From Cellulomonas edaphi (lineage in GTDB: Bacteria; Actinomycetota; Actinomycetes; Actinomycetales; Cellulomonadaceae): a DNA stretch of 64,000 nucleotides. The translations under genes and the position numbers were made by a program. Positions 8,112-17,025 of the stretch are shown piece after piece (the first letter of the stretch is position 1; each line of letters starts with the position of its first letter). The notes beneath the pieces are model-generated. The model was not told the DNA's origin and did no database searches. It was given only the letters and a program-made list of their open reading frames with translations. The stretch lies in assembly GCF_030362815.1 (NCBI RefSeq), contig NZ_JAUCGR010000004.1, forward strand, positions 178,435 to 242,434, read 5' to 3'.

Positions 8112-9752
8112 TCAGGAGATGCGGATCCGCGCCCACTGCAGGTTGTGGTCCGAGCCGCGGTAGCGCTCGTCGAACGCGCCCGAGGACGTCAGCACCATCT
8201 GGTTGACGAACCTGCCGACGCCGCCGCCGTTCTTGACGAAGATGTAGTCGATCCGGGTGCCGGTGTACGCGTAGCGGTACGGCCGCGTGGGGTAGCCGTT
8301 GTCGACCGACGCGTTGTGGCTGTTGGACGTCGTGTTGGCGCGCTGGACGGTGCTGACGGCCTGCGTGGCGCTCGCGTAGCCGGCCTGGACCATGTCCTCC
8401 TGCGGCCCGTTGGGCCAGCGCGAGTCGGAGTTCAGGTCGCCCATGACCACGAGCGGGACGTCACCGAGCCCGGCCACGCGCGACTTGGTGGCCAGGAACT
8501 CCCGGATCCCCTTCATCGCGGCCTTGCGCATGCCCTGCAGCGTCGCGCTGTTGCCCTTCTCGAGGTGCGTCGAGACCACGTAGAACTTCTGCTTGGTGGC
8601 CCTGGACTGCAGCAGGGCCCAGGTGAAGTGGCGGTCGTACTTGGAGCTGTCCCAGCGCACGCCGCCCGAGACCGCGAACGTGGACTGCAGGCCCGCCGCC
8701 AGCCGGGTGACGTCAGCCGGCTTGTAGAGGATGTGGTCGGAGCGCGAGATGCCGCCCGTGCCCTTGCGCTTCATCGCGTCGATCTCCGCCGAGGTGACCG
8801 GCAGCGCGCTGGTGGCGACCGCGCTGCGGTACGTCGAGCCGAGCATGCGCGTCAGCTCCTGGTACTGCTGGCCGGACGACACGGACGACGCGGCCTCCTG
8901 CACCGCGAGCACCGAGGCCCCGGCGTGCAGGATGCCGTTCTTGACGGCCCGCTTGCGCTGGTCCCAGCTGCGGCCGGGGATGTCGGCGGTCGCCGTGGAG
9001 CTCGCGATGTTCCAGGTGGCGAACGTGACGTTGTCCGCCGACGAGCCGGTCAGCGGCGGCGGCGAGGGGTAGCCGAAGGCCGTCACGGAGTGCGCGGTGC
9101 GGGACCCGTTGCGGGCGTAGAGATGCACGAAGACCGGCTCGGTGCCCCGCGAGCCGGCGAGCGAGCGCCACGCGCTGGGAACCGTCAGGACCACCGAGGT
9201 CCGGGTGATCGGCACGCTCGTCACCCACGCCTTGTTGGTGTTCACGCTCGAGATCGTCGTCTTGCCGCTGGTGTAGACGTTGTCGTTGCTCCACGACGCG
9301 GCGACCCTCAGCGAGGTGCCCGCGACGTAGCGGGGCCAGCTCACCTTGACCTTGTTCTGCCCCGCGGCCGTGACCTTGACCGAGTCCTTGTAGCGCGGGG
9401 AGTTGGTGTTGGGGGTGGCGTCGTGCTTGGCGCTCCACCTGCCGGTCGCGGCCTTGACCCGCACCCAGTACCGGACGCGCAGCGTGAGGGACTTCACCGT
9501 CAGCTGGCTGGAGGACGCGCTCAGCGTGCGCGTCTTGCCCGACGGGAACGACGAGCTCCGCGACACCTGGACCGTGTACTTCTTCGCGCCCTTGACGGCG
9601 GTCCAGTCGACCGCGAGCTGCCGGTCGCCGGGGACGATCACCACGGAGGCCGGGGCAGGCGCGGCGGCCTGCGCGGCTGCGGGGACCAGGCCCACCAGCC
9701 CGAGGGCGGCGACGGTGGCAAGGACGGTGGTGCGGAGCGTGCGGCGGAGCAT
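8112..9752 (-). CDS. Secreted endonuclease/exonuclease/phosphatase protein with Fn3-like modules
   Basis: 546 aa. A clear signal peptide (MLRRTLRTTVLATVAALG..., cleavage probably after the Ala-rich AAAQAAA) is followed by two fibronectin-III-like modules (about 35-240; the first has VDWTAVKGAKKYTVQVS, the second KVSWPRYVAGTSLRVAASW). The C-terminal EEP domain (about 245-546) has the hallmarks NVTFATWNI, VLAVQEA, FYVVSTHLEKG, VVMGDLNSD, RIDYIFVK and GSDHNL; the Glu, Asp-Asn and terminal Asp-His would form the metal-dependent site. It probably hydrolyses nucleic acid or phosphoesters outside the cell. The Fn3 plus EEP layout is common in actinobacterial secreted enzymes. Substrate unknown. Confidence 0.87.
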   Translation of the reverse strand: MLRRTLRTTVLATVAALGLVGLVPAAAQAAAPAPASVVIVPGDRQLAVDWTAVKGAKKYTVQVSRSSSFPSGKTRTLSASSSQLTVKSLTLRVRYWVRVKAATGRWSAKHDATPNTNSPRYKDSVKVTAAGQNKVKVSWPRYVAGTSLRVAASWSNDNVYTSGKTTISSVNTNKAWVTSVPITRTSVVLTVPSAWRSLAGSRGTEPVFVHLYARNGSRTAHSVTAFGYPSPPPLTGSSADNVTFATWNIASSTATADIPGRSWDQRKRAVKNGILHAGASVLAVQEAASSVSSGQQYQELTRMLGSTYRSAVATSALPVTSAEIDAMKRKGTGGISRSDHILYKPADVTRLAAGLQSTFAVSGGVRWDSSKYDRHFTWALLQSRATKQKFYVVSTHLEKGNSATLQGMRKAAMKGIREFLATKSRVAGLGDVPLVVMGDLNSDSRWPNGPQEDMVQAGYASATQAVSTVQRANTTSNSHNASVDNGYPTRPYRYAYTGTRIDYIFVKNGGGVGRFVNQMVLTSSGAFDERYRGSDHNLQWARIRIS

Positions 9753-10080
9753 CGGGTGGCCGCCTCCATCTCTCGTCAGGGTGGGTCTCGGTCGTCTGTT
9801 GTCCCATCGGCCCGGACGGCGCGGAACTTCAGGGCTTGGCCGCGCTTCGTTCGCTGCCCTCGCGGGGCGGGGTGCCCCCCGCGGCGCGCGCGATGCGCGC
9901 AGGCGGGTTCGGGTGTCTCACCGGCGGCGGAGCATCCAGGTGGCCGTGCCACCGGGGGCGGCCTCACCTGGTGCACGAGATCTGGCTCACGGGGAGGCCG
10001 GGTGCCGCGCGTCGGGCGGGTTCGGGGCCCGACTCTACCAGGTGCACCGTGCTCGCCTAGCCGCTGCCTAGACTCCCGGG
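9753..10080. other. Intergenic region between divergent genes
   Basis: This 328-base gap separates the EEP protein start from the rlmC start. Frames open here lack family similarity, so no gene is called. It contains a GC-rich stem (9861-9867 with 9877-9883), and two copies of a palindromic core GGTGCACC-like sequence, one as CACCTGGTGCAC near 9966 and one as ACCAGGTGCACC near 10038. These might be a regulatory site between the divergent genes, but no promoter was convincingly seen. Confidence 0.35.
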
Positions 10081-11223
10081 GTGCAGTGCTCCTACTACGA
10101 CGCGGCGGTCTGCCGCTCGTGCGCGCTCATGGGGCAGGCGTACGACCTGCAAGTGCAGGGCAAGGAACGGCACGTGCGACGCCTGCTTCCCGGCGGCGTC
10201 GAGTGGCTCCCGGCGGTCGCGGGGCCCGAGAGCGGGTTCCGCAACAAGGCCAAGATGGTGGTGGGCGGCACCTCCGCGCGCCCGACGCTGGGCATCCTCG
10301 ACGGCGCCGGGCGGGGCGTCGACCTGCAGGCGTGCGGCCTGTACCCGCCGGCCCTGAGCCGGATCTTCCCGGTCCTCGAGGCGTTCATCACCACGGCACG
10401 CCTCACGCCCTACTCGGTGCCCGACAGGTCCGGCGAGCTGAAGAACGTGCTCGTGACCCTGTCGCCCGACGGCGAGCTCATGGTGCGCTTCGTGCTGCGA
10501 TCGCAGGAGTCGGTGGCCCGCATCCGCAAGCACCTGCCGGACCTCGGCGACGTGGCGGTGGTCTCCGCGAACATCCTCGCCGAGCACAAGGCGGTGGTGG
10601 AGGGGCCGCTCGAGATCCCGCTGACCAGCGCCCAGACGCTGCGGATGCGCGTCAACGGCATCGACCTGCACCTGCGGCCGCAGTCGTTCTTCCAGACCAA
10701 CACCGAGGTGGCCTCGGCCATGTACCGCCAGGCGGCGGAGTGGGTCGACGAGGCGGACCCGGGCTCGCTGTGGGACCTGTACTGCGGGGTCGGCGGGTTC
10801 GCGCTGCACTGCGCGTCGCCCGGTCGCGACGTGACGGGGATCGAGGTGAGCGCCGAGGCGATCGCGAGCGCCCGGACCTCGCGCGACGAGCTCGGGCTCG
10901 AGCGGGTGCGGTTCACCGCCGCGGACGCCACCGCCTTCGCGCTCGGGGCGGCAAGGCCACCCGACCTGGTGATCGTGAACCCCCCGCGGCGGGGGATCGG
11001 GCCGGAGCTCGCGGGCTGGCTCGAGTCGTCGGGCGTGCGGCACGTCGTGTACTCGAGCTGCAACGCCGAGTCGCTGGCGCGCGACCTGGCGGCGATGCCC
11101 TCGCTGCGGCCCACCCGGGCGCGGCTGCTCGACATGTTCCCGCAGACCGCGCACTACGAGGTCATCACGCTGCTCGAACGCGGACACGATCGGCTCTCGC
11201 GGCCGTTGCCAGTGGCGGGATAG
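10081..11223 (+). CDS. rlmC: 23S rRNA (uracil(747)-C(5))-methyltransferase
   Basis: 380 aa. The N-terminus has the iron-sulfur cysteines C3, C11 and C14 (CSYYDAAVCRSC) with a fourth at C85 (QACGL). The SAM site is LYCGVGGFALH (about 233-243), followed by GIEVSAEAI. NPPRRGIGPEL (about 300-310) and YSSCNAES place the catalytic Cys at 327. This is the RumB/RlmC layout: no N-terminal TRAM domain and Cys ligands at the very start. It methylates U747 of 23S rRNA. GTG 10081 is fixed by the Cys pattern beginning at residue 3. The flavin monooxygenase gene follows 9 bases later. Confidence 0.9.
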   Translation: MQCSYYDAAVCRSCALMGQAYDLQVQGKERHVRRLLPGGVEWLPAVAGPESGFRNKAKMVVGGTSARPTLGILDGAGRGVDLQACGLYPPALSRIFPVLEAFITTARLTPYSVPDRSGELKNVLVTLSPDGELMVRFVLRSQESVARIRKHLPDLGDVAVVSANILAEHKAVVEGPLEIPLTSAQTLRMRVNGIDLHLRPQSFFQTNTEVASAMYRQAAEWVDEADPGSLWDLYCGVGGFALHCASPGRDVTGIEVSAEAIASARTSRDELGLERVRFTAADATAFALGAARPPDLVIVNPPRRGIGPELAGWLESSGVRHVVYSSCNAESLARDLAAMPSLRPTRARLLDMFPQTAHYEVITLLERGHDRLSRPLPVAG

Positions 11224-11232
11224 AACAGGCGC

Positions 11233-12327
11233 ATGAGCACCCTCGTCATCGGCGCCGGCCCCGCGGGTCTCGCTGTCGCGGCCTCCTTGCGCAGCCGGGG
11301 CGTCGACACCGTGGTCCTGGAGCGTGCCGACCACGTCGCCGCGTCCTGGCGCCGCCACTACGACCGCCTGCACCTGCACACCACGCGTCGCTGGTCGAGC
11401 CTGCCCGGCAAGCCGATCCCACGGAGGTACGGGCGCTGGGTGGCGCGCGACGACGTGGTCGCCTACCTCGAGGACTACGCGCGCGGCCTGGACGTGCGCA
11501 CCGGGGTCACCGTGGCGCGGGTCGACGCCGACGGCACCGACTGGGTGGTCTCCACCACGTCGGGCGAGCACCGGGCCCGCCACGTCGTCGTGGCGACCGG
11601 GTACAACCACACGCCGGTGCCGCCGGCGTGGCCCGGCATCGACTCGTTCCCCGGCGAGGTGCTGCACGCCTCGACGTACCGCAACCCCGCGCCCTTCGTC
11701 GGCAAGGACGTGCTGGTGGTGGGCGTCGGCAACACCGGAGCCGAGCTGGCCGTCGACCTGGCCGAGGGTGGCGCGTCCTCGGTGCGGCTCGCCGTGCGCA
11801 CGCCGCCGCACATCGTGCGACGGTCCAACCTCGGCTGGCCCGCGCAGGGGACCGGGATCGTCGTACGCCACCTCCCCGTGCCGCTCGTCGACGCCGTCGC
11901 GCGCGGCATCTCGCGCGTCGAGGTGCCCGACCTGTCGTCGTACGGGCTGCCGCGCCCCACCACCGGGCTCTACTCCCGCGTGCTCGAGGGCTCGGTGCCG
12001 GTGCAGGACGTGGGACTCATCGCGGCGGTGCAGTCGCGGGCGGTGACCCCGGTCGCCGCGGTCGTCGGGGTCGAGGGGGCGGACGTCCTGCTCGCCGACG
12101 GCTCGCGCGTCAGCCCCGACGTCATCCTCGCGGCGACCGGGTACCGGCGCGGGCTCGAGCCGCTGGTCGGCCACCTGGGGGTGCTCGACGACGCGGGCGT
12201 CCCTCGGTCCCACGGGCCGCGTCCGGCGCGGCCCGGGCTGTACTTCACGGGCTACACCAACCCGATCAGCGGGATGTTCCGCGAGCTGCGCATCGACGCG
12301 GAACGCATCGCGCGGGCCATCGGCTGA
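11233..12327 (+). CDS. Flavin-containing monooxygenase-like NAD(P)-binding protein
   Basis: 364 aa. FAD-binding GAGPAGLAVA is at about 7-16, the NADP-binding GVGNTGAELA at about 164-173, and the FMO-type FPGEVLHAS motif (Phe139 to His145) lies between them. ATGYNHTPVPP (121-131) and ILAATGYRRGLEPL near the end fit group B monooxygenases. These use NADPH and O2 to oxygenate small nucleophilic substrates. The enzyme is shorter than typical FMOs (about 450 aa), nearer to the YUCCA/CzcO-type short proteins. The substrate is unknown. Its TGA overlaps the ATG of the next gene (TGATG). Confidence 0.85.
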   Translation: MSTLVIGAGPAGLAVAASLRSRGVDTVVLERADHVAASWRRHYDRLHLHTTRRWSSLPGKPIPRRYGRWVARDDVVAYLEDYARGLDVRTGVTVARVDADGTDWVVSTTSGEHRARHVVVATGYNHTPVPPAWPGIDSFPGEVLHASTYRNPAPFVGKDVLVVGVGNTGAELAVDLAEGGASSVRLAVRTPPHIVRRSNLGWPAQGTGIVVRHLPVPLVDAVARGISRVEVPDLSSYGLPRPTTGLYSRVLEGSVPVQDVGLIAAVQSRAVTPVAAVVGVEGADVLLADGSRVSPDVILAATGYRRGLEPLVGHLGVLDDAGVPRSHGPRPARPGLYFTGYTNPISGMFRELRIDAERIARAIG

Positions 12328-13142
12328 TGCGCTCGCGTCGCGGTCTGGTGGTGGCGGTGCTGCTGACGGCGCTCGTCGTCGCGCCCACCGCCCAGGCCTC
12401 CGCGGCCACGCACCACAGCGCCAAGAAGGGCGTCGCCACCTGGGCGATGCCGGGACTGAAGGCGGCGCTCAAGGACGTCGGTGCCAGCTGGTACTACACC
12501 TGGGCGCCCACGAACGCCGGCATGAAGGGCCCCGCGGGCTCGACGTTCGTGCCGATGATCCGCGATGCGGCGTCCGTCACCAAGGCGAACCTCGCCGCGG
12601 CCAAGCGGTCGAAGGTCATCCTCGGCTTCAACGAGCCGGACCTGGCCGGGCAGGCGGACATGTCCGTCTCGCGCGCGCTCGCGCTCTGGCCGCGGCTCCA
12701 GGCCACCGGCAGGGTCCTGGGCAGCCCGGCCGTCGCGTGGGGAGCCGACCGTTCGGGCGGCTGGCTGGACCGTTTCATGAAGGGTGCGAAGAAGAAGCAC
12801 CTGCGCGTCGACTTCATCACGCTGCACTGGTACGGCTCGGACTTCTCGGCGGCGTCCGTCGAGCAGCTCAAGTCGTACATCGTGTCGGTGCACAAGAAGT
12901 ACAAGAAGCCGATCTGGGTCACCGAGTTCAGCCTCATCCGCTTCGGCGCGACACCCTCCTACCCGACGAGCAAGCAGCTGGTCCGGTTCCTCAGGGGTGC
13001 GACGACGATGATGGAGAAGCTGTCCTACGTGCGGCGTTACGCGTACTTCGGGCTGCCCGCGAAGGGCTACCCGAACGGCCTGTACAAGGACGGCGACTCG
13101 CCCACGGCAGCCGGCCGGGCGTACCGCGCCGTGGGGCACTAG
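12327..13142 (+). CDS. Secreted GH128/Asl1-like glycosyl hydrolase
   Basis: 271 aa with a cleavable signal peptide (MRSRRGLVVAVLLTALVV, then AQASA). The catalytic core matches the Asl1-like family: KKGVATW, WYYTWAP, VILGFNEPDL with acid/base candidate Glu103, DFITLHWYG, and KPIWVTEFS with nucleophile candidate Glu200. Relatives in GH128 cleave beta-1,3-glucan. It is therefore probably an extracellular endo-beta-1,3-glucanase, though the exact glycan is inferred. The enzyme is a single module without a binding domain and is unusually rich in lysine for its neighbourhood. The one-base stop/start overlap with the upstream flavoprotein gene suggests coupling despite unrelated functions. Confidence 0.85.
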   Translation: MRSRRGLVVAVLLTALVVAPTAQASAATHHSAKKGVATWAMPGLKAALKDVGASWYYTWAPTNAGMKGPAGSTFVPMIRDAASVTKANLAAAKRSKVILGFNEPDLAGQADMSVSRALALWPRLQATGRVLGSPAVAWGADRSGGWLDRFMKGAKKKHLRVDFITLHWYGSDFSAASVEQLKSYIVSVHKKYKKPIWVTEFSLIRFGATPSYPTSKQLVRFLRGATTMMEKLSYVRRYAYFGLPAKGYPNGLYKDGDSPTAAGRAYRAVGH

Positions 13143-13148
13143 CCCGTC

Positions 13149-13165
13149 AGGTGCTTCGGGCACCT
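13149..13165 (+). terminator. Short hairpin after GH128-like gene
   Basis: AGGTGC and GCACCT form a 6-bp stem around a TTCGG loop, 7 bases after the stop codon. No T-rich tail is seen. It may be a weak or Rho-assisted terminator; the stem is short, so confidence is low. Confidence 0.35.
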
Positions 13166-13198
13166 CAACTCGGGGCGATCGGGTGCCGATCCAGTCCC

Positions 13199-14197
13199 GT
13201 GCCCGCACCCGACGACCTGCCGCGCTCGCCGACCGGACGGATCCCGCAGTGGGTCATCGACGAGGCCGCCTGCCGGGTCACCACCTCGACCGAGTGGCGC
13301 ACCTCGAGCGGGGCGCCCGGCGCGGTGCCGCCGCAGCGGCGAAGCTGGCGCGCGCGCCGCGCCGGCGGCTCGTCGAGCATCAGCACCCGGTCGACCACGC
13401 TCATCGCGGGCCTGGTCGTCCTCGTCGTGGTGGTGGGCGGCCTGGCAGCTCCGGGCGGCTGGGCGGGCGTCCTGTCCGGTCACGCCGGCGTGCCCGCGGG
13501 CTCGTCGATCCGGCCCCCGGCGGGGTTCGAGGAGGCCGAGGGCCCACTGGGGCACCCGCCGACGCTGCGGGAGGAGAGCCCGTCGTACGCCTTCCTCGGC
13601 AGGCAGACGGGCAACGGCGTCGAGGGCGGCCCCGTCACCTGGTCGCCGTGCCGCCCGATCCACTACGTCGTCCGTACCGCCGGTGCCCCGGCGCGGTTCG
13701 CCTCGGACGTGGCGGCGGTGTTCGCCGAGCTCGAGGCGGCAACGGGCCTGCACGTCGTCGACGACGGCGTCAGCGACGAGGCCGTCGGGTGGGACCGGCA
13801 GGACTACCAGCCGGACCGCTACGGGAAGCGCTGGGCGCCGGTCCTCGTCGAGTTCGCGAGCGCTGCGCAGGTCCCGGAGCTGGCGGGCCCGGTCGGCGGC
13901 GTCGGCGGAGCCAGGTCCTACGCCGACCGGACCACGGGGCGCATCTCCTACATCACGGGCACCGCGATCTTCGACTCGGACCTGCTGGACAGCCGGTTCT
14001 CCAGGGGTGTCTCCGGCGAACCCGCGTACATGTCCGTCCTCCGCCACGAGCTGGGCCACGTCCTCGGACTCGAGCACGTCGACGACCCGACCCAGCTCAT
14101 GAACCCCGAGGCCGTCCCGGGCATCACGACCTTCCAGGCCGGCGACCTGACCGGGCTCGCGCTCCTCGGCGCGGGCGGTTGCGCGCCCGGCCTCTAG
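13199..14197 (+). CDS. Membrane-anchored matrixin-like zinc metalloprotease
   Basis: 332 aa from GTG 13199. A basic, disordered N-terminal stretch of about 60 residues precedes one hydrophobic segment (about 67-86), giving an extracellular C-terminal domain. The protease part has HELGHVLGLEH (His283, Glu284, His287, His293), the HExxHxxGxxH zinc motif, and a Met-turn at LMNP (Met301). This is the metzincin/matrixin pattern seen in predicted Zn-dependent proteases of actinobacteria. The start is uncertain; a later in-frame GTG at 13324 would still keep the membrane segment. Its TAG stop lies within a CTAG shared with the convergent LLM gene. Confidence 0.82.
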   Translation: MPAPDDLPRSPTGRIPQWVIDEAACRVTTSTEWRTSSGAPGAVPPQRRSWRARRAGGSSSISTRSTTLIAGLVVLVVVVGGLAAPGGWAGVLSGHAGVPAGSSIRPPAGFEEAEGPLGHPPTLREESPSYAFLGRQTGNGVEGGPVTWSPCRPIHYVVRTAGAPARFASDVAAVFAELEAATGLHVVDDGVSDEAVGWDRQDYQPDRYGKRWAPVLVEFASAAQVPELAGPVGGVGGARSYADRTTGRISYITGTAIFDSDLLDSRFSRGVSGEPAYMSVLRHELGHVLGLEHVDDPTQLMNPEAVPGITTFQAGDLTGLALLGAGGCAPGL

Positions 14198-15216
14198 GCG
14201 AGGGCGGCGGCGAGCAGGCGCAGCGTCTCCTCGCGCGCGGGCGAACGGTCGGGGCGACCGCCCCGGTGCGCGCCCGCGATGGGGCTGACCATGAGCTCGT
14301 CGGTGCCGAGCCGCTCCGCCAGGCGCGCCACCTCCGTGGCCGCGTGCTGCGGGTCGCCGACGATCCAGGACTGCGTCAGCTCGTCCATGGGGGGAGTGGG
14401 CGGTGCGGCCTCGGCATCCTCGACCAGCTCCTGCGCGGTGAGCGACTGCCCCGAGCGCAGCCGCCACATGGAGCGCGCGTTGGGCAGCGCCAGCCGCTCG
14501 GCCTCGTCCGCCGACTCCGCGACGACGACGTTCGCGACGGCGATGGTGCGAGGCTCGGGCAGCTCGTCGGACGGGACGAAGGCCCGCCGGTACAGGGCGA
14601 TCGCCTCGTGGGTGCCGCGGCCGGCGAAGTGGTGGGCGAACACGTAGGGCAGCCCCAGCTCGCCCGCCAGCTGCGCCGAGTACATGGACGAGCCGAGGAG
14701 CCACACCTGGGCCGCCGTGGTGGCGACCGGCGTCGCGCGCAGGTCGTACGTGCGGGCGCCCACCGCGACCTGGACGCCGGCGGGCCGCAGCAGCGAGTGC
14801 AGCGTGGCCACGTCGTCCGGGAACGTGTCGACGCCGTCGCTCGTCTGCCCGCGGCGCAGCAGGTGACCCGTCACGGGGTCCGACCCCGGTGCGCGGCCCA
14901 GGCCCACGTCGATGCGACCAGGGTGGGCCGCCTCCAGCAGCGCGACCTGCTCGGCGACCACCAGGGGGGAGTGGTTGGGCAGCATGACGCCGCCCGAGCC
15001 CACGCGGATGCGCTGCGTGGCCGCGGCAATCATCGCCATGAGCACCGGAGGGTTGGTCGAGGCGACCGCCGGCATGTTGTGGTGCTCGGCCAGCCAGTAG
15101 CGGACGAGACCCAGCTCGTCGGCGGTGCGCGCGAGCGACAGCGTCGCGGCGAGCGCGTCGCCCGTGGTCTGGTCGGTACGGACGGGGATCAGGTCGAGGA
15201 CCGAGAGAGCGGGCAC
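14194..15216 (-). CDS. LLM class flavin-dependent oxidoreductase (MsnO8-like)
   Basis: 340 aa, a TIM-barrel luciferase-like monooxygenase. Diagnostic blocks are LSVLDLIPVR at the N-terminus, RYWLAEHHNMP (about 40-50), IRVGSGGVMLPNHSPLVVAEQ and RIDVGLGRAPG, all typical of the MsnO8/alkanal-monooxygenase-like subgroup that uses FMNH2. LGSSMYSAQLA and LPYVFAHHF follow. The substrate is unknown. The GTG start is set by the conserved opening. Its stop overlaps the convergent protease stop. Confidence 0.87.
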   Translation of the reverse strand: MPALSVLDLIPVRTDQTTGDALAATLSLARTADELGLVRYWLAEHHNMPAVASTNPPVLMAMIAAATQRIRVGSGGVMLPNHSPLVVAEQVALLEAAHPGRIDVGLGRAPGSDPVTGHLLRRGQTSDGVDTFPDDVATLHSLLRPAGVQVAVGARTYDLRATPVATTAAQVWLLGSSMYSAQLAGELGLPYVFAHHFAGRGTHEAIALYRRAFVPSDELPEPRTIAVANVVVAESADEAERLALPNARSMWRLRSGQSLTAQELVEDAEAAPPTPPMDELTQSWIVGDPQHAATEVARLAERLGTDELMVSPIAGAHRGGRPDRSPAREETLRLLAAALA

Positions 15217-15244
15217 CCCATCGGCAACGGGGCGGCCCGGCGCT

Positions 15245-15589
15245 TCATTCCGCGCGCTGCATCGCGATCGCCGCCGAGACGCGCTGGATCAGCTCGTAGG
15301 GGATCTCTATGGCGTAGCGAAAGGTCACGGTGTCCTTCTCGCTGCGGTAGGGCGCGATCTCGTCCTCGAGGGGGCTGTCGAACCGGGGGACCGGGTAGAG
15401 GCCCACGTGCTTCTTCCAGCCGGCGAAGTGGATCGCGTGCCGTCCGCCCATCATCACGGCGGGCATGCCGTAGCGGATCTTCTCGTCGGCGCCCGGGACG
15501 CCCCGGTGGATCGCCAGGCGCACGCCCTGCAGGATCTCCTGGACGTCGGGGTCGAAGGTGGCGATGTACTCGTCCACGGTGTCGGGCAT
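15245..15589 (-). CDS. DUF1801 (YdhG-like) protein
   Basis: 114 aa, a single DUF1801 domain. It has VDEYIATFDPDVQEIL, RYGMPAVMMGG, IHFAGWKKHVGLYP and the C-terminal FRYAIEIPYELIQRV, which match the family in order. The ATG at 15589 begins the conserved part. Members are small cytosolic proteins of unknown biochemical role; some are iron-chaperone-like (frataxin-related fold in Bacillus YdhG). It is divergent from the CutC gene, with 79 bases between starts, and lies just upstream of the LLM gene on the same strand, so the two may be co-transcribed. Confidence 0.85.
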   Translation of the reverse strand: MPDTVDEYIATFDPDVQEILQGVRLAIHRGVPGADEKIRYGMPAVMMGGRHAIHFAGWKKHVGLYPVPRFDSPLEDEIAPYRSEKDTVTFRYAIEIPYELIQRVSAAIAMQRAE

Positions 15590-15668
15590 GGGTGCATCCT
15601 TGCGCACGCGGGGTGCTCGCGCGCGGATCTGGGCGCCTGTCGGCCGGCGGCACCCTAGAGTCGGCGCC

Positions 15669-16382
15669 GTGACTGCACTCGAGCTCGCCGTGACCGACCT
15701 CGCGGGCCTCCGCGTCGCCCTCGACCTCGGCATGGACCGGGTCGAGGTGTGCGGGGCCCTGGAGGTGGGTGGCATCACGCCGTCCCTGTCGCTCGTGGCC
15801 CGTGCCATCGAGCTGGCGGCCGGCTCGGGGCTCGGCATCCACCCCATCGTGCGGGCACGCGCCGGTGGGTTCACGTACTCCGACGACGAGGTGGCCGTCA
15901 TGGTCGCCGACGTGCGCCGGCTGGTCGAGGTGGGTGCCGACGGCGTCGTCGTCGGAGTCCTGCGCGACGGTGGCGTGGACCTCGCGGCGCTGGCAGCCCT
16001 GCGGGAGGCGGCCGGCCCGCTCGAGCTCACGTTCCACCGGGCGGTCGACGCCGTGACGGATCCGGGTGTGTTGGACGTCCTGGGCGACGCGGGGGTCGCG
16101 CGCGTCCTCACCGCGGGCGGCGCGGACGTCTCGGCGGGGCTGCCCGCGCTGCGGGCGATGTGCTCGACGGCGGGGCGCCGCGTCCAGGTGATGGCCGGAG
16201 GCGGCGTGAACGAGACCAACCTGGTGAGCCTGCTCGAGGCCGGTGTCGACGCCGTGCACTTCTCCGCCGGTACCCGGGTGCAGGACCCGAGCGCGGCGGC
16301 GGGCGGGTACGGGAGCCACCAGGTCACCGACCCGGAGCGGGCCCGGGCTCTCGTGGAGCTGGCGCGCGCCCACGGGGCGTAG
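15669..16382 (+). CDS. cutC: Copper homeostasis protein CutC
   Basis: 237 aa TIM-barrel protein. The CutC hallmarks are present: DRVEVCGALEVGGITPS near residue 25, IHPIVRARAGGFTYSDDEV, GVVVGVLRDGGVD, ELTFHRAVDAVTDP and VQVMAGGGVNETN. Known family roles are copper tolerance, though the E. coli phenotype has been questioned, so the biochemical function remains unsettled. The GTG start follows the conserved TALELAVTDLAGLRVALDLG opening. It is convergent with the TetR gene, 33 bases away. Confidence 0.9.
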   Translation: MTALELAVTDLAGLRVALDLGMDRVEVCGALEVGGITPSLSLVARAIELAAGSGLGIHPIVRARAGGFTYSDDEVAVMVADVRRLVEVGADGVVVGVLRDGGVDLAALAALREAAGPLELTFHRAVDAVTDPGVLDVLGDAGVARVLTAGGADVSAGLPALRAMCSTAGRRVQVMAGGGVNETNLVSLLEAGVDAVHFSAGTRVQDPSAAAGGYGSHQVTDPERARALVELARAHGA

Positions 16383-16415
16383 CCCGCGCCCGGCCGGCCC
16401 CGTCCCGGACCGGCT

Positions 16416-16997
16416 TCAGGCGGTCGTGCGGGCGCCGTAGCGCAGGCCGTCGATCACCAGGTCGAGGAGCCGGCGGACCTGGCCCTCCCACGCTTCGCCC
16501 AGGGGGATGTTCCACACGCCGCCCATCGCGATCCAGAGGTCGTCCGCGTCGGCGTCCGGACGGGTCGAGCCGTCGGCCGCGCCCGCGGCGAGCAGGAGCG
16601 CCAGCGCACCCACGATCCGCTCGCGCGTCTGGCTGAACAGGTTCGAGTCGGCACCGACCGCGGAGCGCAGCGCCGAGCCCATGCCCCGCTTCGTGGCGGC
16701 GTAGTGCACGAACCGCACCGACCACTCGCGCAGCGCGTCGACCGCGAGCGGGTGCCGGTCGAGAAGGTCCGGCACCGCGTCGCAGAGTGCCGCCACCTCC
16801 TGACGGTACGCGGCCTCGACGAGCGCCTCCCGGTTCGAGAAGTGGCGGTAGAGCGTCCCGACCCCGACGCCCGCCCGGGCGGCGATCGTCTCGAGCGGCA
16901 CGTCCGCGCCGTCCTGCCCGAACGCGTCGATCGCCGCGGCGAGCAGCTTGGCGCGGTTGCGGGCCGCGTCGGCGCGCAGTGGGCCGCCGCTCATCAT
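16416..16997 (-). CDS. TetR/AcrR family transcriptional regulator
   Basis: 193 aa. The N-terminal helix-turn-helix (about 13-58) reads RNRAKLLAAAIDAFGQDG, then TIAARAGVGVGTLYRHFSNREAL, the standard TetR recognition helix. The C-terminal ligand domain is of the SbtR-like type (FVHYAATKRGMGSALR). Two ATG codons stand side by side; GGGAGG lies 3 bases before the first and 6 before the second, so the second (16994) may be the real start. It is divergent from the SDR gene, and a perfect 20-bp palindrome in between is its likely operator, giving control of both genes. Confidence 0.9.
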   Translation of the reverse strand: MMSGGPLRADAARNRAKLLAAAIDAFGQDGADVPLETIAARAGVGVGTLYRHFSNREALVEAAYRQEVAALCDAVPDLLDRHPLAVDALREWSVRFVHYAATKRGMGSALRSAVGADSNLFSQTRERIVGALALLLAAGAADGSTRPDADADDLWIAMGGVWNIPLGEAWEGQVRRLLDLVIDGLRYGARTTA

Positions 16998-17025
16998 CTG
17001 CCTCCCGGGGCGAGGTGCTGTTGCG

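Noticed and set aside
9776-9976. A possible small gene in the gap before rlmC
   Set aside because: Pro/Arg-rich translation, no ribosome site and no recognisable family.
8145-13142. A very long open frame on the plus strand (about 1665 codons)
   Set aside because: It is a GC-rich frame read antisense to the EEP gene and out of frame with rlmC and the FMO gene; only its last 271 codons (from 12327) carry a real protein family.
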